From Ralstonia sp. SET104 (GTDB taxonomy: Bacteria; Pseudomonadota; Gammaproteobacteria; Burkholderiales; Burkholderiaceae), in NCBI RefSeq assembly GCF_003851545.1, contig NZ_BHVX01000012.1, positions 62,001 through 126,000 of the forward strand: a stretch of DNA of 64,000 nt, read 5' to 3'. The notes under the pieces are model-generated. The model was not told the DNA's origin. It searched no databases and saw nothing but the letters and a program-made list of their open reading frames with translations. A program made the translations under genes and the position numbers. Of the stretch, positions 13,859 to 23,047 are shown one piece after another (positions within the stretch are counted from its first letter, which is position 1; each line of letters begins with the position of its first letter).

Positions 13859-14427
13859 GACTGGGAAGAGACTTGCGAGGAGGTGGTGGAACCTGCGGGC
13901 GGGGCCACAATGCCGGCCACTTCAAGTTGCATCAGCACCATATTAACAAGCTGGGCGACGGTGGGCTTGCCGGTTTCGATGACAAAGTGCGCCACGTCGC
14001 GGTACAGCGGATCACGGATCGCATGCAGCTCTTCGAGCTTGGCACGCGGATTTTCAGTCTGCAGCAGCGGCCGGTTCTTGTCATGGCGCGTGCGCAAATA
14101 CAGATCATGCGGATTGGCGCGCAGATAGATCACGGTGCCGCGCTCGCGCAGGAAAGCGCGGTTCTCGGCGCGCAATACGGCGCCGCCGCCGGTGGCCACG
14201 ACCACGCCATCGCGTGCGGTGAGTTCATCGATCATCTGGGTTTCTCGATCACGGAAGCCCACTTCGCCCTCGTGTTCGAAAATGATCGGCACACGCACGC
14301 CGCAGCGTGCTTCGATCTCATGGTCAGAATCGAAGAACGGCAGGTCGAGCCGACGCGCCACCGCCCGGCCGACCGTGGTCTTGCCCGCGCCCATCAAGCC
14401 GACGAAAAAAACGTTGGAAACAGACAA
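13855..14427 (-). CDS. aroK: Shikimate kinase
   Basis: P-loop kinase of 190 residues that phosphorylates shikimate at the 3-hydroxyl. The Walker A motif is GLMGAGKT (about 10-17), the shikimate-binding D-S-D-H-E-I is at about 33-38, and GGGAV and the RPLL lid follow. The only usable start in this frame is TTG 14427; a stop lies five codons upstream and no ATG precedes the P-loop. The ribosome-binding site is weak, which suggests low expression. It heads aroK-aroB-dgt and lies downstream of the pilQ terminator, so it needs its own promoter within 14428-14510. Confidence 0.95.
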   Translation of the reverse strand: MSVSNVFFVGLMGAGKTTVGRAVARRLDLPFFDSDHEIEARCGVRVPIIFEHEGEVGFRDRETQMIDELTARDGVVVATGGGAVLRAENRAFLRERGTVIYLRANPHDLYLRTRHDKNRPLLQTENPRAKLEELHAIRDPLYRDVAHFVIETGKPTVAQLVNMVLMQLEVAGIVAPPAGSTTSSQVSSQS

Positions 14428-14504
14428 AATCGCGTGAAATCAGGAATTTGAGCCTGATTGTAGTGGCATTTGCTCACCATCCTGCACAAACCTGACCGCA
14501 AGAC

Positions 14505-14543
14505 GCAAAAAAGCCCGGCACTCCCTGAAGGAGGCCGGGCTTT
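14505..14543 (-). terminator. Terminator between pilQ and aroK
   Basis: A 9-bp stem (AAGCCCGGC / GCCGGGCTT) with a 13-base loop, followed on the minus strand by a T-run. It lies about 24 bases after the pilQ stop and separates the pilMNOPQ transcript from aroK-aroB-dgt. Confidence 0.85.
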
Positions 14544-14566
14544 CAGAAATGCAATGCCGCTGCTGG

Positions 14567-16717
14567 TTACTTCAGCGACAGTTGATCGGACAGCACGCGC
14601 GGTGTCAGGAAGACCAGCAACTCCGTGCGCTTGTTCATCTTGGCGGTGCTCTTGAACAAGTTGCCCAACACCGGAATGTCACCCAGCAGCGGCACCTTGT
14701 TGATATCGGTCCGCTCGTTCTGCGTGTAGATACCGCCGATCACGACCGTGCCGCCGTTCTCGACCAGCACCTGCGTCTGCACGTGCTTGGTGTCGATGGC
14801 GAAACCGTTGGTGGTCTGGATACCCACGCTGTCCTTGTTGACGTCCACGTCCAGGAAGATGTTGCCATCCGGCGTGATCTTGGGCGTCACCTCGAGCTTC
14901 AGGTTGGCCTTCTTGAACTGCACCGAAGTCGCACCGGAAGACGTCGCCTGTTGGTACGGAATTTCCGTGCCCTGCTCAATCAGCGCCTTGATGTTGTCAG
15001 CGGTGACCACGCGCGGGCTGGAGACAATCTTGCCGCGGCCATCTGCCTCAAGCGCAGACAGCTCCAGCGCCAGGAATCGGCCGGCACCGGCGTTGAACAA
15101 GCTGACGGCCACGCTGGCTGCGTTCACGCCGTTGATGCCATTGGCGGGCAAGCTGATCGCCGGGCTGTTGTCCGATGTCGCACCCGGAAGCACGTTGGTG
15201 TATGTGTTGCCGTATCTCGCCCCATTGGTGTTGGACGCAAAACCCAACTTGGCTCCCAGGTTGCGGCTGAACCCATCGTCCGCTTCGACAATGCGCGCCT
15301 CGATCATCACCTGGCGAACCGGGATGTCGATCTTTTGGAGGAAGGCCTGCACTTCCTCCAGCTTGCTCGGGATGTCGGAGACAAACAGCTGATTCGTGCG
15401 CGTGTCTGCCGTGAGCGAGCCGCGCTTGGACAGAATCCGTGAAGTTGCGACACCGCCCGCAGCACCAGCACCAGCACCAGCACCGGCGCCCAGCAGCATG
15501 TTGCGCACGTCACCGGCGCTCTGATAGTTCAGACGGAACACTTGGCTGCGCAGCGGCTCCAACTCGGTCACTTGCTGCTGCGACTCGAGCTCGGCCTTTT
15601 CCTTCGTAGCCAGTTCACCGCGCGGGGCAACCCACAACACATTGCCGTTGCGACGCGATGCCAAGCCCTTCGAATCCAGCACGATCTGCAGAGCCTGGTC
15701 CCAAGGCACGTCTTTCAGACGCAGCGAGAGGGTGCCCGTCACGCTGTCGCTGGTGACGATGTTGAGGTTCGTGAAATCAGCAAAGACCTGCAGCAACGAA
15801 CGCACGTCGATGTTCTGGAAGTTCAGCGACAGGCGCTCCCCGCGGTAGCCCGGGCCAGAAATCAGCTTGTTCGGGTCTTCCTTGGTCGGACGCACTTCCA
15901 CCACAAACTGCGTGTCGGTCTGGTACGAGCTGTACTGCCAGTTGCCACGCGGCTCGATGATCAGGCGTGCGCCGGTACCGTTGTCGGTGGCGCGCATAGC
16001 CTGCACGGGCGTACCGAAATCGCTTACGTCGTAGCGGCGGCGCAGCGATTGCGGCAGCGTCGCGCCAACGAAGTCCACCACAAGGTTTTGACCTTGCTGC
16101 GCGATGTTGATCGCCGAATTGGCCGTCGACAGGTCAACCACCACGCGGCCGGCAAGATCCTCGCCGCGGCGGAAGTCGACATTGCGCACAGCCGGGCGCT
16201 CGGCACCGGCGACTGGGGCCGGAGCTGCGAAGGTCGGGGCGGGGGTGGCCGCCGCAACCGGCGCCGCTTCCAGCGTCAGCACATACTGGTTACCGCGCAC
16301 CTCCGACTTGTACTGCGTCTGGCGCGACAGATCGAGCACGACGCGGGTACGGTCGCCGATCTGCACGACGTTCGCAGAACGCAGCAGCTTGCCGCCGTAT
16401 TGGTAATTAGCACGGCCTTGTGCGAAGCCCGCGCCGAAGAAGTCGATGGCGATGCGCGCAGGCTGCTGCGTGCTGAACTCAACCGGCTTCTGCGTCGGCG
16501 CGCTCTTGAGCGTGACCGTTACCACGGTGGATTCGCCGGCCGTGGCCTGCTCCACCTTCTCGATCGTGTTGCCGGAAACGGCCGCCGCAGGCGCTGCCTG
16601 CTGAGCGACGGCTTGACCAGCCACCATGAACAGACACAGCGAAAGCCATGCCACCGCGCCCCCCCGGGCCACTCGGGTTGCCTGCGACAGGCCGCCCTTC
16701 ACAAGACGCATCGTCAT
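14567..16717 (-). CDS. pilQ: PilQ, type IV pilus outer-membrane secretin
   Basis: Secretin of 716 residues forming the outer-membrane channel through which the type IV pilus emerges. A signal peptide ends near AGQAVAQ. Two AMIN-type regions follow (for example RIAIDFFGAGFAQG), then an STN domain (NFQNIDVRSLLQVFADFTNLNIV), an N1-type domain and the C-terminal secretin pore with VPLLGDIPVLGNLFK and the ELLVFLTPRV end. ATG 16717 overlaps the pilP stop (ATGA) and has AGGAGAG upstream; the in-frame ATG further up lies inside pilP. A Gly-Ala repeat (15461-15490) interrupts the N1 region. Confidence 0.96.
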   Translation of the reverse strand: MTMRLVKGGLSQATRVARGGAVAWLSLCLFMVAGQAVAQQAAPAAAVSGNTIEKVEQATAGESTVVTVTLKSAPTQKPVEFSTQQPARIAIDFFGAGFAQGRANYQYGGKLLRSANVVQIGDRTRVVLDLSRQTQYKSEVRGNQYVLTLEAAPVAAATPAPTFAAPAPVAGAERPAVRNVDFRRGEDLAGRVVVDLSTANSAINIAQQGQNLVVDFVGATLPQSLRRRYDVSDFGTPVQAMRATDNGTGARLIIEPRGNWQYSSYQTDTQFVVEVRPTKEDPNKLISGPGYRGERLSLNFQNIDVRSLLQVFADFTNLNIVTSDSVTGTLSLRLKDVPWDQALQIVLDSKGLASRRNGNVLWVAPRGELATKEKAELESQQQVTELEPLRSQVFRLNYQSAGDVRNMLLGAGAGAGAGAAGGVATSRILSKRGSLTADTRTNQLFVSDIPSKLEEVQAFLQKIDIPVRQVMIEARIVEADDGFSRNLGAKLGFASNTNGARYGNTYTNVLPGATSDNSPAISLPANGINGVNAASVAVSLFNAGAGRFLALELSALEADGRGKIVSSPRVVTADNIKALIEQGTEIPYQQATSSGATSVQFKKANLKLEVTPKITPDGNIFLDVDVNKDSVGIQTTNGFAIDTKHVQTQVLVENGGTVVIGGIYTQNERTDINKVPLLGDIPVLGNLFKSTAKMNKRTELLVFLTPRVLSDQLSLK
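15461..15490. repeat. Hexanucleotide tandem repeat inside pilQ
   Basis: Four perfect copies of agcacc followed by a degenerate fifth (ggcgcc). On the coding strand they encode an alternating Gly-Ala tract. The 6-base unit keeps frame, so copy-number changes would lengthen or shorten a flexible linker rather than switch the gene off. Confidence 0.8.
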
Positions 16718-17259
16718 TGCGCGCTCTCCTGAACTTTCAGGGTCGTCATTTTTTCTTTCCATTCGGTCGTGCCTTCGCGCACCAGCTCACGCAGGGTGAG
16801 TTCCTGGTCTCCGATGCGGACGATGCGACCATAGTTTTGTCCGATGTACTGCCCCACATGCACATGCTGCGTCTTGTCCCCGACAGACACGACGGCTTCC
16901 GTCTCGCCATTGCGTTTCATCGTCCCGACCAGCTTGAAGGCTTCCAGCGGATAGTCTTCCAGCGGCTCGCGACGGCGATTCGGTTCCGGCGATTCGTTCT
17001 GCGCGCGCGAGAGTTCTGCCACCTTCTGCACACTGAACGGATCAGTCTGCTTGGTGGTCGTGTATTCACGCGGCGCGTAAGGCTTGGGCTCAGGCAGCGG
17101 CGGCACGGTCGTACTGACGCTCTGGCGCGCTTGCTGCATCCATTGCTGCAATTCATCGTCTTCGCTCGCACCGCAGGCCGTCAGCACGACGGCCAGGCAC
17201 AGCGGCGACAGACGCAGAACGAGCGACATGCGGCGACGGCTCACGGTGCGGCCTCTCAT
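16714..17259 (-). CDS. pilP: PilP, type IV pilus inner-membrane lipoprotein
   Basis: Lipoprotein of 181 residues linking the PilMNO inner-membrane platform to the PilQ secretin in the periplasm. The lipobox is LTAC, with the cysteine near residue 29. A proline-rich spacer follows, then the beta-sandwich domain with LEDYPLEAFKLVGTM and the VHVGQYIGQNYGRIVRI segment typical of PilP. It overlaps both neighbours by 4 bases (pilO stop and pilQ start). A second ATG (MSLVLRL, residue 11) could be the true start; the coupled first ATG is preferred. Confidence 0.94.
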   Translation of the reverse strand: MRGRTVSRRRMSLVLRLSPLCLAVVLTACGASEDDELQQWMQQARQSVSTTVPPLPEPKPYAPREYTTTKQTDPFSVQKVAELSRAQNESPEPNRRREPLEDYPLEAFKLVGTMKRNGETEAVVSVGDKTQHVHVGQYIGQNYGRIVRIGDQELTLRELVREGTTEWKEKMTTLKVQESAQ

Positions 17260-17915
17260 TTGGCGCCTCCCTTGGCGGCCGCATTCGCCTTGCGCTGGGC
17301 AGCCTGCTCATCGGCGTCGAGCGCACGGTAAGCCTCTGCGCGCGTTTCCATCACCATGCCGCCATCCTTGGTCCCCGTCAGCGAGATGTTCTGCAGCGTG
17401 ACGATCCGCGACAGCGCCGCCACGTCGGCTGCAAACAACGCCATGTCGTGATAACGGCCGTTCACCTTCACCGACACCGGGATCTCGGCGTAATAGGGCT
17501 TGATCACGGCACTGGAAGGACGGAACAGGTCGAAGGTCAAACCGCGCGCGATACCGGCATGGTTGACGTCAGCCAACAGCGCATCCATTTCGGTCTTGTT
17601 GGGCAGTTGCAGCTCGAGCTTGGCGACGCGCTGCTCCACCTCAGCCTTCTGTTTGCGCAGCGCCTCGAGGTTCACCACCTGCGCGAGCTTGCTCTGGTAG
17701 GCAGACTTGAGGTTGCTCTGTTCGGTGCGCTTGGCGTCGCGCTCGTCAAACTTGCCGCTCCAGTAAAACTGCCAGCCGAGTCCAATCACCAGGACGGCGG
17801 AGAGAATCATGAACAGAATGCGCGGCGCGATCGGCCACGTTTCCGGCTCGTTCAGGTTCAGCCCACGGAACTGGCTGACCAGATCTTCCAGCGAAATTTC
17901 GGTCGAGAGCGCCAT
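17256..17915 (-). CDS. pilO: PilO, type IV pilus inner-membrane platform protein
   Basis: Bitopic protein of 219 residues that pairs with PilN and contacts PilP. It has a short cytoplasmic N-terminus, one membrane segment (ILFMILSAVLVIGLGWQFYW), a coiled coil (KRTEQSNLKSAYQSKLAQ onward) and a C-terminal ferredoxin-like fold with the conserved IPVSVKVNGRYHDMALF strand. ATG 17915 has GGGGAAAT upstream and begins 2 bases after the pilN stop. The frame is open for 20 more codons upstream, but these lie within pilN. Confidence 0.95.
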   Translation of the reverse strand: MALSTEISLEDLVSQFRGLNLNEPETWPIAPRILFMILSAVLVIGLGWQFYWSGKFDERDAKRTEQSNLKSAYQSKLAQVVNLEALRKQKAEVEQRVAKLELQLPNKTEMDALLADVNHAGIARGLTFDLFRPSSAVIKPYYAEIPVSVKVNGRYHDMALFAADVAALSRIVTLQNISLTGTKDGGMVMETRAEAYRALDADEQAAQRKANAAAKGGAK

Positions 17916-17917
17916 GG

Positions 17918-18550
17918 TTATTTCCCCGCCGTGGCCGCGCCCGGCTTGGCCGGTGCTGCCTGCTCGGCCTTCCACTGGAAGCGGATGGTGAAGTTGAACA
18001 GGCGACGCTGTTCCTTCAGGTTGTTCGTCATGGTGGTGGCCACCGATTCGCCCAGCTCAGCATGATCAAGCCAGGACACGGCACCCAGGTTGCGCAGCAG
18101 ATCCGACACGCGTTCGTTGGACTGCGCCACACCCGATACGGTGTAACGCTCGCCATCCTGCTTGAGCGAGGTCAGATAGATGCCGTCCGGTACCTGACGC
18201 ACCAATTCCTCAAGCAACTGCACCGGGCGGTTACGCTGGTTCTGCAGGCTTTCCACCGCTTGCTGACGTTGCAGCAGGTCGTCGATGTCTTTCTTAAGGC
18301 TATTAACTTCGGCGATCTGCTTGTCCATCTCCGCGTTCTTCTGCGTGAGGATGTCGTTGATGCGTTGCGCCTCTTCGGTCTGGTGATCGATCACCATGCC
18401 GCCCAGGAACACCACCACCGCGCCTGCAACGGCGGCGCCGCCCAGGCTCATGAAGACTTTCTTGCGCTTACCGGCACGTCGCTCTGCGTGATACGGCAGC
18501 AGGTTGACGTTGGGGAGCGTATTCACAGCGTTCGCGCTTTCATTGGCCAT
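17918..18550 (-). CDS. pilN: PilN, type IV pilus inner-membrane platform protein
   Basis: Bitopic protein of 210 residues. The N-terminal cytoplasmic motif NVNLLPYH is the conserved PilM-binding peptide. A membrane segment at about residues 37-55 is followed by a coiled coil (TQKNAEMDKQIAEVNSLKKD) and a periplasmic ferredoxin-like domain with VPDGIYLTSL. ATG 18550 has a strong AAGGAG site and begins 10 bases after pilM; the longer frame would run back into pilM. PilN and PilO form a heterodimer coupling the cytoplasmic motor to the envelope channel. Confidence 0.95.
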   Translation of the reverse strand: MANESANAVNTLPNVNLLPYHAERRAGKRKKVFMSLGGAAVAGAVVVFLGGMVIDHQTEEAQRINDILTQKNAEMDKQIAEVNSLKKDIDDLLQRQQAVESLQNQRNRPVQLLEELVRQVPDGIYLTSLKQDGERYTVSGVAQSNERVSDLLRNLGAVSWLDHAELGESVATTMTNNLKEQRRLFNFTIRFQWKAEQAAPAKPGAATAGK

Positions 18551-18560
18551 CGTCCGCTCC

Positions 18561-19646
18561 TTATTGCAGCCCGCGCAGGGCAAGGCCCGCGCTGACGATG
18601 TAAGCCGGCAGATCGCGTTGCAGATAGCGCGCATTGACGTTCTTGGCCGCGCCCATGTTGGCGAACGGGTTGGCCAGCGTCGTGTTGATCTGCGTCTGCT
18701 GCTGGATGGCAGTCTGCACGCCCAGCAACGATGCGTGACCGCCCGAGAGCACGATCTCGTCGACGCGGCCGACGCTTGAGGTCGACAGGAAATTCTGGAT
18801 CGCCTGGCCGACTTCCATGGCCAGCGTCTCGAGCGAAGGCTTGAGCAACTGGCTGCGGTATTCGTCGGGCAGTGTGTTTTTGCGCTTCTTCACCTCGGCC
18901 TTTAGCAGGTCGAACGAGAACAGCCGAGAAATGCTTTGCGTGAGCTGATCACCCGAACCGGACATCGGCTGTTCGTACAGTTCCTTCCAGCCTTGGTAGA
19001 ACAGCGCATGCGAGCGCGCACCGCCGAGGTGGAACATCGCCACGACAGGCATGTCACGTGTCTCGATTTCAGTGGCGTCCGGCTTGACGGCCAGCATGTG
19101 CGTCATGGCGCGCTGGATGGCGTTCTCTTCCACGTCCATGACGATCGCTTTCAGACCGGCCATCTCGGCGGCGGTCACGCGTTCGGTCACGCGCTCCGAA
19201 ACAGTTGCCGTCACGCGCACGCCGATCCCGCCCTCGGTTTCGGACGGGCCGATCACAACGTAGTCGAAATTGACGTTCTGCGAGGGCGGATACAGCCGGT
19301 TGGCCTCGCTCTCGACCTGCACGAAGAGCTCGTCTTCGGTCAGGTTGTCGGGCAGGCTGACGGTTTGCGATTCCGTCAGGCTCGCAGGAATGGCGAGCAC
19401 GGCTTCCTTACCGCGAATGCCGGCCTTGGCGATGGCACGCTTGAGCGCATTGCCCACCGCGTCGATATTCACCAGATTGCCGTCAGCAACGGCACTGCGT
19501 TCAATCAGCTCGCTGGCGCATTTTTCGAGACGGAAATCCCCCTGCTTGCCGTTGGCGGATAACTCCACCACCTTGACGCTGGAAGACCCGATATCTATCC
19601 CGACGATATTGCGGCGCAGCAGGCCGGACAACAAACCCCGTCGCAC
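18561..19646 (-). CDS. pilM: PilM, actin-like type IV pilus assembly protein
   Basis: Cytoplasmic actin-like (ASKHA fold) ATPase of 361 residues that binds the PilN tail and anchors the pilus platform. The phosphate-binding loop is VGIDIGSSSVKVVEL near the N-terminus, and a second ATPase motif is EIVLSGGHASLLG. I chose GTG 19646 because it gives the family length and has GGGG upstream. An ATG at 19700 in the same frame would add 18 residues and cannot be excluded. It is the first gene of pilMNOPQ and diverges from the PBP1a gene, the arrangement usual in many Proteobacteria. Confidence 0.93.
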   Translation of the reverse strand: MRRGLLSGLLRRNIVGIDIGSSSVKVVELSANGKQGDFRLEKCASELIERSAVADGNLVNIDAVGNALKRAIAKAGIRGKEAVLAIPASLTESQTVSLPDNLTEDELFVQVESEANRLYPPSQNVNFDYVVIGPSETEGGIGVRVTATVSERVTERVTAAEMAGLKAIVMDVEENAIQRAMTHMLAVKPDATEIETRDMPVVAMFHLGGARSHALFYQGWKELYEQPMSGSGDQLTQSISRLFSFDLLKAEVKKRKNTLPDEYRSQLLKPSLETLAMEVGQAIQNFLSTSSVGRVDEIVLSGGHASLLGVQTAIQQQTQINTTLANPFANMGAAKNVNARYLQRDLPAYIVSAGLALRGLQ

Positions 19647-20081
19647 AGAGACACCCCACCGTTTATAGTTTTTGAACCCTGGCGCCCGCCGCAAATCCAA
19701 CGTGCGCCATAGCCTGCTTAGATTTGCTGCTGGATTCTCACAAAATCCTTTAGAACAGGCAAACGCTCCGGCGGACCGCGATGCATTTCGCTGGCGCCGA
19801 TTCGCAAAGCGTTGTCAAAACCCCACGGTCGGGGGATACCCCTTTCGTCTGACTTGATTTCCGCTCCGTCTACTTCTAACGGCGGATTCTTTGCCACCTT
19901 GAATCACGGTACGGCGGACGCACAATCCGCACGCGTCCCGCGCATGACGCGGCGCACAAGTGCGGCACGGCGCGCTGACGTGACAGTGGTTACGTGCTGT
20001 TACGTCCGATGCGGCCAGACCCCGGAAGCCTCGACGATATAATCGCCGCCACGCTGACTGACACCCCCGGTGCCCCCTGTA
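19647..20081. other. Divergent intergenic region pilM / mrcA (about 435 bp)
   Basis: No convincing gene lies here; the open frames on both strands lack ribosome-binding sites and recognisable content. It must hold the outward promoters of pilMNOPQ and of the PBP1a gene. A TATAAT for the plus direction is listed separately. I see no clear -35/-10 pair for pilM. No tandem repeat or long inverted repeat was noticed. Confidence 0.6.
20038..20043 (+). promoter_or_regulatory. Candidate -10 box of the PBP1a gene
   Basis: A perfect TATAAT lies 38 bases before the mrcA ATG on the plus strand. No good -35 hexamer is found at 16-18 bases, so activity is uncertain. Confidence 0.3.
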
Positions 20082-22496
20082 ATGGCTACTGCCCAAACCA
20101 CCCCAGCTTCGCCCAAGCCGCCAAAAGCCCGTCGCCCGTTGTGGACGCGACTGCTTCTCTGGATGCTCGGCCTGTTCGTTGCCATGGGAGTCGTCGGGGC
20201 GCTGCTGCTGGGCTATGCCCTGCTGGTGGCCGCGCCCAACCTGCCGTCGCTCGACGCCATCACCGATTACCGCCCGAAGATTCCGCTGCGCGTATACACC
20301 GCCGACAACGTCCTCATCGGCGAATTTGGTGAAGAGCGCCGCAGCTTCGTGCCGATCACGCAGATGCCCGACGTGATGAAGCGCGCGGTGCTTGCCATTG
20401 AGGATGACCGCTTCTACGAGCACGGCGGCGTCGACTTCATCGGCGTGCTGCGCGCGGGCCTGGCGAATCTGCACGGCGGCCTGTCACAAGGCGCGTCGAC
20501 CATCACCATGCAGGTGGCGCGCAACTTCTTCCTCTCGAGCGAGAAGACGTATACGCGGAAGATCTACGAGATGCTGCTCTCGTACAAGATCGAGGCGAGC
20601 CTCTCGAAGGATCAGATTCTTGAGTTGTATATGAATCAGATCTACCTCGGCCAGCGCGCTTACGGCTTTGCCAGCGCCGAGCAGATCTACTTCGGCAAGA
20701 ACATCAAAGACATCACCCTGGCCGAAGCCGCCATGCTGGCCGGCCTGCCGAAGGCGCCGTCGGCGTACAACCCGGTGGTGAATCCGAAGCGCGCCAAGGT
20801 CCGCCAGGAATACATCCTGCAGCGCATGCGCGACCTGCACTACATCACGCCGGAGCAGTACACCCAGGCCATCAACGAGCAGTTGCCGGTGCGCGGCGAG
20901 GGCCATGAGTTCGACGTGCATGCCGAGTACGTGGCCGAAATGGTGCGCCAGCTCATGTATGCGCAATATCGCGAAGAAACCTATACGCGCGGCCTGAACG
21001 TCTACACGACGCTGCGCAAGGCCGACCAGGACGTCGCCTATCAGTCGGTGCGACGCGGCATTCTCGACTACGAGCGCCGTCACGGCTACCGCGGCCCCGA
21101 AGCGTTCATCGATCTGCCCTCCGATGCGGATGACCGCGAACAGGCGATCGACGACGCGCTGCTCGAACACCCGAACAGCGACGATCTGCAATCCGCCGTG
21201 GTGGTGAGCGTGGCGCCCAAACTGGTGCGCGCGACCATGCTGACCGGCGAGACGATCGATCTGGCAGGCGACGGCCTGCGCTTTGCACAAGCCGCACTGT
21301 CGAACAATGCGCAGCCGAAGATCAAGCTGCGTCCGGGCGCGGTGATCCGCGTGATTCAGGACACCAAGACGCAGAAGTGGTCGATCACGCAACTGCCGGA
21401 AGTGGCCTCGGGCTTTATCTCGCTCGACCCGCAGACGGGCGCGATCTATTCGATGGTCGGCGGCTTCGACTTCAACCGCAGCAAGTTCAACCATGTCACG
21501 CAGGCCTGGCGCCAGCCGGGTTCGAGCTTCAAGCCGTTTATCTATTCGGCGGCGGTGGACAAGGGTTTCTCGCCGTCTACCGTCATCAACGATGCGCCGC
21601 TGTCGATCCCGACCGGTGACACCGGCGGCCAGGTGTGGGAACCGAAGAACTACGGCGGCGGCTATGACGGCCCGATGACGATGCGCCGCGCGCTGCAGAA
21701 GTCGAAGAACCTGGTGTCGGTGCGCATCCTGCGCTCGATCGGTACGCAATATGCGCAGCAATACATCACACGCTTCGGCTTTGATGCCGACCGGCATCCG
21801 GCCTATCTGCCGATGGCGCTGGGCGCGGGCTCAGTGACGATGCTGCAGATGGCCAGCGGGTATTCGGTATTCGCCAACGGCGGCTATCGGGTGAACCCGT
21901 ACATCATCGACCGCGTGGTAGATGCGCGCGGCACGGTGGTGCAGCAGAGCCATCCGATGACTGCGGGCAAAGACGCCGTGCGCGTGATTGATCCGCGCAA
22001 CGACTTCATCATGGATTCGCTGCTGCGCAGCGTGGTGTCGAACGGCACGGGCTATCAGGCCAAGGTCAAGCTGGGCCGCAACGACATGGCGGGCAAGACC
22101 GGCACCACCAACGACTCGTTCGATGCGTGGTTCTGCGGCTACACGCCCAAGCTGGTTGGCGTGGCCTGGATGGGCTACGACAACCCGCGCAGCCTGGGCG
22201 ATCGCGAAACCGGTGGCGGCCTGGCCTTGCCGATCTGGATCAACTACATGAGTTACGCGCTCAAGGGTGAACCTCAAACGGATCGCCAGCCGCCCGAAGG
22301 CGTCGTGCAAATGGCCGGCGACTGGGCTTACGAGGAATACGCCAACGGTCAGGGTGTCGCCTCGGTGGGCTTGGGCGATGCGATGCCGGGAGCAACGGCG
22401 CCGGCCGGCGAGCAACCGCAGCAGCCCGGCGTCAATCTGGCGCCGACGCAGGAACAGGAGAAGCAGAAAATTCTCGACATGTTCCGCGGCAACTGA
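20082..22496 (+). CDS. mrcA: Penicillin-binding protein 1A, bifunctional peptidoglycan synthase
   Basis: Class A PBP of 804 residues that polymerises glycan strands and cross-links peptides in the periplasm. A membrane anchor (about residues 22-50) precedes the GT51 transglycosylase with its catalytic glutamate in IEDDRFYEHGGVD (E107) and GASTITMQVARN. The long insert typical of PBP1a follows. The transpeptidase has SSFKPFIY (SxxK), SKN (KSKNLVSVRI) and KTGTT. The annotated ATG is weakly supported by a ribosome-binding site; a GTG four codons upstream is possible. It is divergent from pilM and ends in a shared terminator with cyaY. Confidence 0.95.
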   Translation: MATAQTTPASPKPPKARRPLWTRLLLWMLGLFVAMGVVGALLLGYALLVAAPNLPSLDAITDYRPKIPLRVYTADNVLIGEFGEERRSFVPITQMPDVMKRAVLAIEDDRFYEHGGVDFIGVLRAGLANLHGGLSQGASTITMQVARNFFLSSEKTYTRKIYEMLLSYKIEASLSKDQILELYMNQIYLGQRAYGFASAEQIYFGKNIKDITLAEAAMLAGLPKAPSAYNPVVNPKRAKVRQEYILQRMRDLHYITPEQYTQAINEQLPVRGEGHEFDVHAEYVAEMVRQLMYAQYREETYTRGLNVYTTLRKADQDVAYQSVRRGILDYERRHGYRGPEAFIDLPSDADDREQAIDDALLEHPNSDDLQSAVVVSVAPKLVRATMLTGETIDLAGDGLRFAQAALSNNAQPKIKLRPGAVIRVIQDTKTQKWSITQLPEVASGFISLDPQTGAIYSMVGGFDFNRSKFNHVTQAWRQPGSSFKPFIYSAAVDKGFSPSTVINDAPLSIPTGDTGGQVWEPKNYGGGYDGPMTMRRALQKSKNLVSVRILRSIGTQYAQQYITRFGFDADRHPAYLPMALGAGSVTMLQMASGYSVFANGGYRVNPYIIDRVVDARGTVVQQSHPMTAGKDAVRVIDPRNDFIMDSLLRSVVSNGTGYQAKVKLGRNDMAGKTGTTNDSFDAWFCGYTPKLVGVAWMGYDNPRSLGDRETGGGLALPIWINYMSYALKGEPQTDRQPPEGVVQMAGDWAYEEYANGQGVASVGLGDAMPGATAPAGEQPQQPGVNLAPTQEQEKQKILDMFRGN

Positions 22497-22511
22497 GCTT
22501 CGCCGCCAACG

Positions 22512-22538
22512 AAAAAGCCGCCCTTCCGGGCGGCTTTC
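22512..22538. terminator. Bidirectional terminator between mrcA and cyaY
   Basis: A perfect stem AAAGCCGCCC / GGGCGGCTTT with a 4-base TTCC loop, flanked by A-run and T-run, so it can act on both converging transcripts. It begins 16 bases after the mrcA stop and ends 29 bases from the cyaY stop. Confidence 0.85.
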
Positions 22539-22566
22539 CTATTGATGTTCGCCGAGAACGCTGCGC

Positions 22567-22911
22567 TCAATCGGCGGCCAGTGTCACATCCACATCGCTT
22601 TGCTGGCTGACATAGCGCGACAGTGCAACATACAGTTCCTCCTTGCTGCGCGTGTCGGTCCAGCGGCCATCGTCCCCACGGCGGAAGTGGAAGCCACCGG
22701 CACGTGCGGCCACCCACAACTCCTGCATGGGCGCCTGACTGTTGATGATGATCTTGGAGCCGTCGTCAAATTCGAGCGTCAGCACATTGCCGGTACGGTT
22801 GATCTCGATGTCGGCGTCAGCCTCGTCGGCGGCAGTCTCGACAATGCTTTCGATGCGGGTCAGTTCCGCGTCGGCCAGCGCCAGGAACTCCGATTCGCTC
22901 AGGGGGGGCAT
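22567..22911 (-). CDS. cyaY: CyaY, bacterial frataxin
   Basis: Small iron-binding protein of 114 residues that modulates IscS-dependent Fe-S cluster assembly. The acidic first helix (SESEFLALADAELTRIESIVETA) carries the iron-binding ridge. The sheet motifs LTLEFDDGSKIIINSQAPMQELWVAA and GGFHFR are classic frataxin. The ATG at 22911 has TGGAG upstream; the longer frame would run through the lptM promoter region. It is divergent from lptM-lysA, the same arrangement as cyaY/yifL in E. coli. Confidence 0.95.
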   Translation of the reverse strand: MPPLSESEFLALADAELTRIESIVETAADEADADIEINRTGNVLTLEFDDGSKIIINSQAPMQELWVAARAGGFHFRRGDDGRWTDTRSKEELYVALSRYVSQQSDVDVTLAAD

Positions 22912-23047
22912 GCTACACTCCAAAATCTTGCGCGGACGCTGCGTGGCCGCCATTTGCGGCCCGTCCTGACCAGCAGGCGCCTCGTCCCATATGACTCCGA
23001 TCACCGCAAGGGCCACGCCCTTGGGGCTCTTTCTGCACCATCATCCG

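Noticed and set aside
14430-14500. Promoter of aroK (TTGTGC and TACAAT on the minus strand)
   Set aside because: The spacing is about 21 bases, too long for a sigma-70 promoter, so it was not listed even though a promoter is expected here.
19815-20474. A 219-codon minus-strand frame across the pilM/mrcA gap
   Set aside because: Half of it is the antisense of mrcA and it contains no domain or start signal; the gap is treated as regulatory.
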